From contig JAJDAG010000008.1 in assembly GCA_029262005.1 (NCBI GenBank), positions 1 through 64,000 of the forward strand: a DNA stretch of 64,000 bases, read 5' to 3'. Within the stretch, counting starts at the first letter, position 1; each line of letters begins with the position of its first letter. Made by a program: the position numbers and the translations under genes. The stretch comes from Candidatus Zhuqueibacterota bacterium. Lineage in GTDB: Bacteria; Zhuqueibacterota; Zhuqueibacteria; Oceanimicrobiales; Oceanimicrobiaceae. The notes under the pieces are model-generated. The model was not told the origin of the DNA. It made no database searches and worked only from the letters and a program-made list of their open reading frames with translations. Positions 55,214-64,000 of this stretch are shown here, one piece after another.

Positions 55214-55377
55214 TGTGGATAACTAAATATTTTTCACCGTTTATAATGTTCAGACTGCCCCATGGCACGCATATTTACCCGTACATCCCGATTGGGAATA
55301 TTAACCAAACTGAACTTAAATGACTAAATAATAATGATTGCATATTGCAAACCGGTCTGTTGGTAATTTGTGGATAA
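55214..55377. promoter_or_regulatory. Two consensus DnaA boxes upstream of dnaA
   Basis: TGTGGATAA, the reverse complement of the consensus box TTATCCACA, occurs at 55214-55222 and at 55369-55377. They lie in the 417-base gap between divergent rpmH and dnaA, in AT-rich sequence, and probably serve dnaA autoregulation and as part of a split origin. The rest of the gap holds the rpmH promoter and no gene. Confidence 0.75.
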
Positions 55378-55438
55378 CTGTTGTACTTAGTTATTTTATT
55401 GCTTGACGCGAGAACTTCTAATTATAGGGCACAGTAAC

Positions 55439-56791
55439 ATGGCGATCACTTACACAGCAGCGTGGGATCAATGTTTGGATTTAATTCGGGAAAGCATTAA
55501 TCCACAAAGTTTTACTACCTGGTTCAAACCGATCAGCCCATTAAATATTGATAATAGGAATTTGACCGTTCAGGTTCCGAGTCAATTCTTTTATGAATGG
55601 CTGGAAGGGCATTACAGCAATCTAATTAATGACGTTTTACTGCAAGTCCTGGGAGAAAATGCAGAACTCACTTACAATATTACAGCAACTGAAGAAGGAG
55701 CCCGGCTTTCTCATATGCCATCAATGGACCGCAAGGTACCCACCACTAATCACAAAAAAAATAGCAACCTAATTGAACGCTATAACTTTGACACCTTCGT
55801 TGAAGGTGCCAATAATCAATTTGCCAGAGCGGCATCACTGGCCGTGGCAGAGTCTCCGGGAAAAACTACTTTTAATCCATTGGTACTCTATGGCGGTGTC
55901 GGACTTGGCAAAACTCACCTCATTCAGGCTATAGGTAATTTTGCGCTTCAACAAAATAAAATAAAACAAGTATTGTATGTAGACAGTGAAAAGTTCACAA
56001 TTGAATTTATCAATTCTATAAAAAATAATAAGACCACAGAGTTTAGTCGTATTTATAGGAATGTTGATTTGCTTGTAGTGGACGATATCCAGTTTTTCAC
56101 AAACAAAGAGAGAACACAAGAAGAATTCTTCCACACATTTAACGCTCTTTACAATGCCGGAAAACAAATAGTTCTATCATCTGACAGACCTCCAAAGGAA
56201 TTAGTGGGGGTTGAGGAGCGATTGCTTTCGCGCTTTCAATGGGGACTCGTCGCAGATATTCAGCCCCCAGACCTTGAAACCCGGATCGCCATTCTGCAGC
56301 AAAAGGCAGATTACAACAATCTCACCCTCCCGAGCGAGATTATAGAATTCATAGCAACAAACGTCACTTCAAATATTCGAGAATTAGAAGGAGCACTAAT
56401 TCGTCTACTTGCATACTCGTCTTTAAATGGTCAGGACATCTCCCTGGCAATAGCAAAGGACGTTCTCAAAAACTTGAGTCTGCGGAAGAAAAAAAATATA
56501 ATGATTGAAGAAATTCAACGAATAGTAAGTGAGCATTATGACATTGCTGATGATATGCTAAGAGCCAAAACAAGAAAAAAAGAAATCGCACATGTTAGAC
56601 AAATAGCAATGTACCTTTCAAAAGAAATGACTAAAAATTCACTGAAGACAATAGGACTTCACTTCGGTGGACGCGATCATAGTACTGTTATCCATGCTGT
56701 TCAGTGCATTGAAAAAGAAATTAGTAATGATGAAGGCGCAGAAGAGGAAATACGTGACCTTCGCAAAAAAATAGAAATGACCAATGCATAA
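55439..56791 (+). CDS. dnaA: Chromosomal replication initiator DnaA
   Basis: A 450-residue ATPase that binds DnaA boxes and opens the origin. Domain I (about 1-85), a short linker, the AAA+ domain III with Walker A GGVGLGKTHLIQA and Walker B LLVVDDIQFF, and DNA-binding domain IV with GGRDHSTVIHAV. The start chosen is ATG 55439; an upstream in-frame TTG at 55403 adds 12 residues unlike the family. The gene diverges from rpmH and is flanked by DnaA boxes on both sides. Confidence 0.97.
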   Translation: MAITYTAAWDQCLDLIRESINPQSFTTWFKPISPLNIDNRNLTVQVPSQFFYEWLEGHYSNLINDVLLQVLGENAELTYNITATEEGARLSHMPSMDRKVPTTNHKKNSNLIERYNFDTFVEGANNQFARAASLAVAESPGKTTFNPLVLYGGVGLGKTHLIQAIGNFALQQNKIKQVLYVDSEKFTIEFINSIKNNKTTEFSRIYRNVDLLVVDDIQFFTNKERTQEEFFHTFNALYNAGKQIVLSSDRPPKELVGVEERLLSRFQWGLVADIQPPDLETRIAILQQKADYNNLTLPSEIIEFIATNVTSNIRELEGALIRLLAYSSLNGQDISLAIAKDVLKNLSLRKKKNIMIEEIQRIVSEHYDIADDMLRAKTRKKEIAHVRQIAMYLSKEMTKNSLKTIGLHFGGRDHSTVIHAVQCIEKEISNDEGAEEEIRDLRKKIEMTNA

Positions 56792-56792
56792 C

Positions 56793-57023
56793 TTATCCAC
56801 AGCCCATGTTAATAACAGTTCTTTTTCTCTGGATATTCTGTGGATAACCAAGCCCAAAAGAGATATACTCAGCATCCAACTAGATTTTATCAACATCGTT
56901 CGGTACTTATCAACAAGATTACCACGACTAATCAACACTAAAACTTCATTTATCGAATAAGCACATACATTGAATAAACCGGTACTTACGAAATAGAAAA
57001 ATATAGTTTTCAACATATCCACA
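56793..57023. other. Probable oriC: DnaA box cluster between dnaA and dnaN
   Basis: In the 327-base AT-rich gap there are two consensus DnaA boxes (TTATCCACA at 56793-56801, TGTGGATAA at 56839-56847) and three one-mismatch boxes (TTATCAACA at 56887-56895 and 56907-56915, ATATCCACA at 57015-57023). Very AT-rich sequence follows to dnaN and could be the unwinding element. No gene lies here. This is the likely replication origin, together with the boxes upstream of dnaA. Confidence 0.75.
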
Positions 57024-57118
57024 CCCCCTATAACTACTACAAGAGAATTTACTTGTTTTATAAAACACTATTTATTAGATTTTAGTTTGTTTTCAAATCA
57101 AACCTTATTGAGGTTTCT

Positions 57119-58237
57119 ATGAAATTCAGAGTGAACAGAAAAGAGTTTTATCAGGCGATTCAAAATATAATTGGTGTCGTCCCGGTAAAAACAACATTAC
57201 CTGTTCTGGGCAACATTTTATTCGATTTGCAGGAAAGCACCTTAACGATGACTGGAACAGATCTTGAAGTGTCTATTTCCACGAAATTATCAGTTCAGGG
57301 TGAACGTGATGGTACTGTCGCTATTCCCGCAAAAATATTATTTGAAATAGTAAAAGAATTACCTGATATTCCAATGCAGCTTGAGGCAGACGAGGATTTC
57401 AAGGTTGCCTTAACCGCAGATAAAGGTTTTTACAAACTATCGGGGGAGTCAAAGGATGAGTTCCCCCAAATCTCAATTGAAGAAACAGACGCGAATTTCG
57501 AGATGGATGCCCAACGTTTTGACGGCATGATAAGCAAAACTCTTTTTGCTGTCTCAACTGATGAGTTGCGTACCACTTTGATGGGCGTTTACATGAAAGT
57601 CCTTGATGGCGAGCTTAGACTTGTCGCCACAGACGGCCATCGCCTTGTCAAGATCATTGACAGTAAATTCAATTCTTCCGGAGTTCAACAAGAAACGATT
57701 GTTCCCACTAAAGCGTTAAACTTGCTTTCCAAAAATCTGGCAAAGGAAGAAACAATAAAAGTAGGAATAAGTGACGACCATATTGTCTTCCGCCTTTCTG
57801 AGACAACTATTTTCAGCAAGGGTATCGAAGGTCAATTTCCAAATTATGAACGCGTGATTCCAATTGACAACGACAAAAAGGTTATCATAAATCGCGATCT
57901 TTTTAGTTCATCAGTGAAACGTGTTTCTATTTTTTCAAATTCAATTACACATCAAATTCGCCTTTCTTTGTCAAGCGGCTCACTTGATATTCGTTCTGAA
58001 GACATTGAATTTGGCGGTGAGGCTCGAGAAAAAATTGATGCGGATTATTCCGGCGATAATTTAGATGTTGGTTACAACGCGAATTATCTAATAGATATAC
58101 TGCGACACTTGAACTCCGATGAAATAGAGCTTCATTTGAAGGACCCGGTAAGCGCCGGTGTCATTTATCCCACCGGTCAAGAAGAGGGTGAAGATATCTT
58201 GATGTTGTTAATGCCAATCAGACTCAATGATAATTAA
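57119..58237 (+). CDS. dnaN: DNA polymerase III beta subunit (sliding clamp)
   Basis: The ring-shaped processivity clamp, 372 residues in three similar domains. The N-terminus MKFRVNRKEFYQAIQNIIGV and LVATDGHRLVK are typical, and the C-terminus ends with MLLMPIRLN, the family pattern. GAGG lies before the ATG. It is followed 14 bases later by recF. Confidence 0.97.
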   Translation: MKFRVNRKEFYQAIQNIIGVVPVKTTLPVLGNILFDLQESTLTMTGTDLEVSISTKLSVQGERDGTVAIPAKILFEIVKELPDIPMQLEADEDFKVALTADKGFYKLSGESKDEFPQISIEETDANFEMDAQRFDGMISKTLFAVSTDELRTTLMGVYMKVLDGELRLVATDGHRLVKIIDSKFNSSGVQQETIVPTKALNLLSKNLAKEETIKVGISDDHIVFRLSETTIFSKGIEGQFPNYERVIPIDNDKKVIINRDLFSSSVKRVSIFSNSITHQIRLSLSSGSLDIRSEDIEFGGEAREKIDADYSGDNLDVGYNANYLIDILRHLNSDEIELHLKDPVSAGVIYPTGQEEGEDILMLLMPIRLNDN

Positions 58238-58251
58238 TTATTTACCTCCGA

Positions 58252-59362
58252 ATGCAACTTGATACACTGACTTTGAATAATTTTCGGAATTATGAAAAAT
58301 CTCATATTAAATTTTCTGCACAAATCAATTTGATAAAGGGTTTGAATGCACAAGGTAAAACCAATCTTTTAGAAGCTATTTATCTTCTATGTCTGGGAAG
58401 AAGTTTTCGGCTGGCGAAGAATCAGGAACTAATAAAAGAGAAGAAAAATTATTTTAAAATACAGGGTTTGCTACAGCAAGATAACCAAATCCAAAATGAA
58501 GTAATAGTAAATTATGTTAGGGACGGAAGAAAAGAAATACAAGTTGATCGCAAGCGTCTAACAATGCACTCAAGGGTGTTCGGTCAGTTTCCGGTAGTTA
58601 TCATGGCCCCGGACGAGTTTAAGGTTACCGCCGGCAGTCCCACTGACCGTAGAAGATTCCTGGACATTCTACTTTCACAACTTAGTCTGCCCTACCTTTC
58701 AGACCTGCAAGAATATAATCGTGTTTTAAAACAGCGCAACAAAATCTTGCACTCTCTAAGAGAGGGCTACCATGTTTCCGAGGCTGAACTTGCTCCATGG
58801 ACCGAAACACTTGTTACCGTTGGCGCAAGAATTATCAAGGCAAGACAAATTTTTATAAGTGAATTTTCTCAAATAGTGAAACCATTATATCGTGAGGTTA
58901 CCGGCACCAATGATCTTTTCAAAATTTCAATATCTTCAGCAGTGCCATATAATAATGAAGGAAGCGCCACTGCAGCATTCTACGAGGCTATAGAAAAAAC
59001 GAAAAATAAGGAGAGGCGGTTAGGCACCTCTTTGATTGGCCCACACCGCGATGATCTTGTTTTCACGATCAATGATATGGATGTACGCAAGTACGGGTCC
59101 CGCGGCGAGCATAAATCCGTACTTTTTACTTTGAAAAAGGCAGAGTTTAATTTTTTATATAAAAAGAAAGGCGAGCGCCCGCTTTTGTTGCTTGATGATT
59201 GCCTTTCTGAACTCGATCATTCCCGGGAACAGGGTGTCTTTCATTCGATGCACGGCCTCGGACAAATATTTTTGACCAGCCCGAGGCAAGAGCTTCAATC
59301 AAAGACATTTCCTTTTACAGAGTCAGACAAAGTTACGTGTTTTTTGGTTGAGGAAGGTAAAA

Positions 59363-59382
<20 letters not shown>
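58252..59382 (+). CDS. recF: DNA replication and repair protein RecF
   Basis: A 376-residue SMC-like ATPase that loads RecA at gaps with RecO and RecR. It starts LDTLTLNNFRNYEKSHIKF, has Walker A GLNAQGKTNLLEAIY, and carries the C-terminal RPLLLLDDCLSELD Walker B. It is 14 bases after dnaN and overlaps the start of the DciA gene by 20 bases. Confidence 0.96.
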
Positions 59383-61605
<2,223 letters not shown>

Positions 61606-61700
61606 TTAAAGCTATTATTTGTTGAAACGGACATTTTTTATCTAATAATTTCACAAATTTATTTTCACTTGCGGTTCTGCCGCATAAGGGTATAGTCTGA

Positions 61701-64000
61701 ATGGAAAACCAGCGCGATAGAATTATTCCTGTTTTTATTGAACAACAAATGAAAGAATCCTACATCGATTATTCGATGTCGGTTATCGTTGCCCGCGCTC
61801 TGCCGGATGTTCGGGATGGATTAAAACCGGTGCACAGGCGCGTACTTTATGGAATGAGTGAGCTTGGCCTACGGTCGAATTCCACCTATAAAAAAAGCGC
61901 TAGAATTGTGGGTGAAGTGCTCGGAAAGTACCATCCGCACGGCGACACCGCTGTTTATGATTCAATGGTGCGCATGGTTCAGGACTTTTCACTTCGCTAT
62001 CCACTTGTGGACGGTCAGGGAAATTTTGGCTCTGTCGATGGTGACTCACCTGCAGCCATGCGTTATACTGAAGCTCGAATGACCACAATTGCGCAGGAAG
62101 TCCTGCGTGATCTTGAAAAAAACACGGTTGATTTTGCGCCAAACTTTGATGAGTCATTAAAGGAACCTACGGTGATGCCCTCGGTTCTGCCTAATTTACT
62201 GGTTAACGGTTCTTCCGGTATCGCGGTTGGTATGGCAACGAATATTCCGCCGCACAACTTGCGTGAAGTAATAGATGCTCTGGCTGCTTTAATCGACAAC
62301 CCTGAAACGACCATCGACGAACTGATGCTGCATATTCATGGACCAGACTTCCCCACAGCGGGTATTATCTATGGGGATGCCGGTATCGGCGAGGCTTATC
62401 ATACCGGGCGGGGCCGTCTCAAGGTTCGTGCGCGTGCCAACGTGGAAATGCTTAAAAACGGGCGGGAAAGAATTATTGTCAATGAACTTCCATACCAGGT
62501 CAACAAGGCCAACCTGATGGAAAAAATTGCGGACCTGGTGCGGGCCAAAAAAATTGAGGGTATCTCAGATATACGTGATGAGTCGGATCGCGACGGCATG
62601 CGTATGGTAATCGAGTTGAAGAAAGATGAATTTCCAGAGATTATCCTAAATCAACTGTTCAAGCATACGCAGATGCAGAATACCTTTGGCATTAATCTTC
62701 TGGCGTTGGTGAATGGCGCACCAAAGGTATTGAACCTCAAGGAAGCCCTTGTACATTTTATTGAATTCCGCCACGAAGTTGTTGTTCGCAGGACGGAGTT
62801 TGATTTAAATAAGGCCGAGAAGCGGGCGCATATACTTGAAGGCTTAAAAATATGTCTGGACAACATCGATGCAATTGTTGAGTTAATTAAAAAGTCTAAA
62901 AATCCTGAAGAGGCCCGGAATTCATTGATGACACGTTTTAAGCTTTCAGAGATTCAGGCACAAGCAATTCTGGATATGCGCCTCCAGCGTTTGACCGGCC
63001 TTGAGCGAAAAAAAATCGAAGATGAGTACCTTGAGATTATAAAACACATTCAACAATTGCGTTTTATTCTTGAAAACAAAAATGAACGGATGCGAATTAT
63101 AAGGGAAGAACTTCTTGATATCCGTGAAAGGTTTGGTGATGAACGCAGAACAGAGATCATCGCTGAAACAGGCGAGTTTACTGTTGAGGACATGATTGCT
63201 GAAGAAGACATGGTTATCACCATATCTCACACTGGCTTCATAAAACGCATTGCCGCATCAACATATCGTCGACAACTGCGCGGTGGCCGCGGTTTGACCG
63301 GTGCCTCCACGAAAGAAGAGGATTTTATAGTGCACTTATTTGTGGCGTCAACGCATAGCTACATGTTATTTTTTACACACACGGGTAGGTGTTATTGGCT
63401 AAAAGTGCATGAAATTCCTCAAGCCGGTCGGGCAACCAAAGGCCGAGCCATTGTGAATTTGCTACAAATTAACAAAGAAGAACGTATTGCTGCAATTCTG
63501 CCGGTTCGGGATTTCAGTGGTGATTCTTTTATCGTTATGGCAACAAAGCTGGGTATTGTCAAAAAGACGAGCTTGACGGCTTACAGCAATCCGCGCCGCG
63601 GCGGCATTAATGCTATTTCGATTCGTGAAGGAGATGCACTCATCGATGCGCGTATTTCCACTGGTAATCATGATGTTCTTTTGGGAACCAGATATGGATT
63701 ATCTATTCGTTTTCACGAAAATGAGGTTCGCTCAATGGGACGTACGGCATCAGGCGTTAAAGGGATTACACTTCGCAAGGGGGACGCAATTGTCGGAATG
63801 ATCGTAATCAAACGTGAAGGTACCGTGCTGGTCGTAACTGAGCTTGGCCTTGGAAAACGCACTGAACTCAAGGAGTACCGGGTCAGCCATCGCGGCGGAA
63901 AAGGTGTTTATACTTTGAAAGTGACGGAGAAAACCGGTGAACTTGTCTCCTTGATGGAAGTCGTAGATGAAGATGACATTATGATTATCACTAACGGCGG
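61701..64000 (+). CDS. gyrA: DNA gyrase subunit A (cut by window end)
   Basis: The cleavage-religation subunit of gyrase. ATG 61701 has AAGGG about ten bases upstream. About 766 codons are visible with no stop. The breakage domain carries [20 protein letters not shown] and the catalytic tyrosine in AAMRYTEAR at codon 122, matching the E. coli Tyr122 position. The C-terminal beta-pinwheel repeats begin near codon 500, with the GyrA-box-like region at [13 protein letters not shown]. The end lies outside the window. Confidence 0.97.
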   Translation, partial: MENQRDRIIPVFIEQQMKESYIDYSMSVIVARALPDVRDGLKPVHRRVLYGMSELGLRSNSTYKKSARIVGEVLGKYHPHGDTAVYDSMVRMVQDFSLRYPLVDGQGNFGSVDGDSPAAMRYTEARMTTIAQEVLRDLEKNTVDFAPNFDESLKEPTVMPSVLPNLLVNGSSGIAVGMATNIPPHNLREVIDALAALIDNPETTIDELMLHIHGPDFPTAGIIYGDAGIGEAYHTGRGRLKVRARANVEMLKNGRERIIVNELPYQVNKANLMEKIADLVRAKKIEGISDIRDESDRDGMRMVIELKKDEFPEIILNQLFKHTQMQNTFGINLLALVNGAPKVLNLKEALVHFIEFRHEVVVRRTEFDLNKAEKRAHILEGLKICLDNIDAIVELIKKSKNPEEARNSLMTRFKLSEIQAQAILDMRLQRLTGLERKKIEDEYLEIIKHIQQLRFILENKNERMRIIREELLDIRERFGDERRTEIIAETGEFTVEDMIAEEDMVITISHTGFIKRIAASTYRRQLRGGRGLTGASTKEEDFIVHLFVASTHSYMLFFTHTGRCYWLKVHEIPQAGRATKGRAIVNLLQINKEERIAAILPVRDFSGDSFIVMATKLGIVKKTSLTAYSNPRRGGINAISIREGDALIDARISTGNHDVLLGTRYGLSIRFHENEVRSMGRTASGVKGITLRKGDAIVGMIVIKREGTVLVVTELGLGKRTELKEYRVSHRGGKGVYTLKVTEKTGELVSLMEVVDEDDIMIITNG

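Overview
The window is a stretch of bacterial chromosome carrying the replication-origin region at its right end. The organism looks like a Gram-negative member of the FCB superphylum, possibly an uncultured lineage near KSB1 or Calditrichota. The reasons are several gene families typical of that group: the short AMP nucleosidase, the GlmU-like protein with a divergent nucleotidyltransferase half, the family mislabelled 'asparagine synthetase B', DUF4159/DUF4175 proteins, the YbjN/Tir-chaperone-like partner of PspA, many lipoboxes, and a TolC/RND efflux system. The exact phylum cannot be fixed from this window.

Layout. 1-2738 (+): the end of a MATE transporter, an ArsC-family reductase and a second MATE transporter. 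2739-4960: an accessory patch with a GC-rich tandem array, a strong sigma70-like promoter, and an AT-rich type II restriction-modification pair. 5097-14828 (-): a CsgG-like protein, and an apparent operon of 3-methyladenine glycosylase, TolC, adaptor, RND pump, AMP nucleosidase, a lipoprotein and SixA. 15111-18296 (+): a lipoprotein, a soluble sugar dehydrogenase and two paralogous small nucleic-acid-binding-like proteins. 18360-20120 (-): a metallophosphoesterase with an altered metal site and, upstream of it, an AhpD-like peroxidase whose second redox cysteine is an in-frame TGA followed at once by a bacterial SECIS-like hairpin, so probably a selenoprotein. 20277-22442 (+): Tex.

22578-29486 (-) is an extended PspA envelope-stress cluster (DUF4178, lipoprotein, DUF350, membrane spermidine-synthase-like protein, RCK potassium channel, J-domain protein, YbjN-like protein, PspA). 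29594-44956 (-) holds a PerM-type permease, a cyclic-nucleotide-binding protein, GlmU-like enzyme, AnmK, two FCB-type proteins, TPR, DUF4175, DUF4159 and DUF456 proteins, and two parvulin-type chaperones.

44953-55021 (-) is the classic left arm of an origin: mfd, rsmG, mnmG, mnmE, yidC, yidD, rnpA, rpmH. Two perfect parS palindromes sit in the short gaps on either side of mnmG. 55439-64000 (+) is the right arm: dnaA, dnaN, recF, dciA, gyrB and gyrA (cut by the window end). DnaA boxes lie on both sides of dnaA and are densest between dnaA and dnaN, the likely oriC. The leading-strand genes diverge from the rpmH-dnaA gap.

The most notable observation is the CxxU selenoprotein candidate. Next are the paired parS sites, the paralog pair with exchanged N-terminal modules, the GC-rich repeat array and the PspA cluster. 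No tRNA, rRNA, CRISPR array or insertion sequence was recognised.
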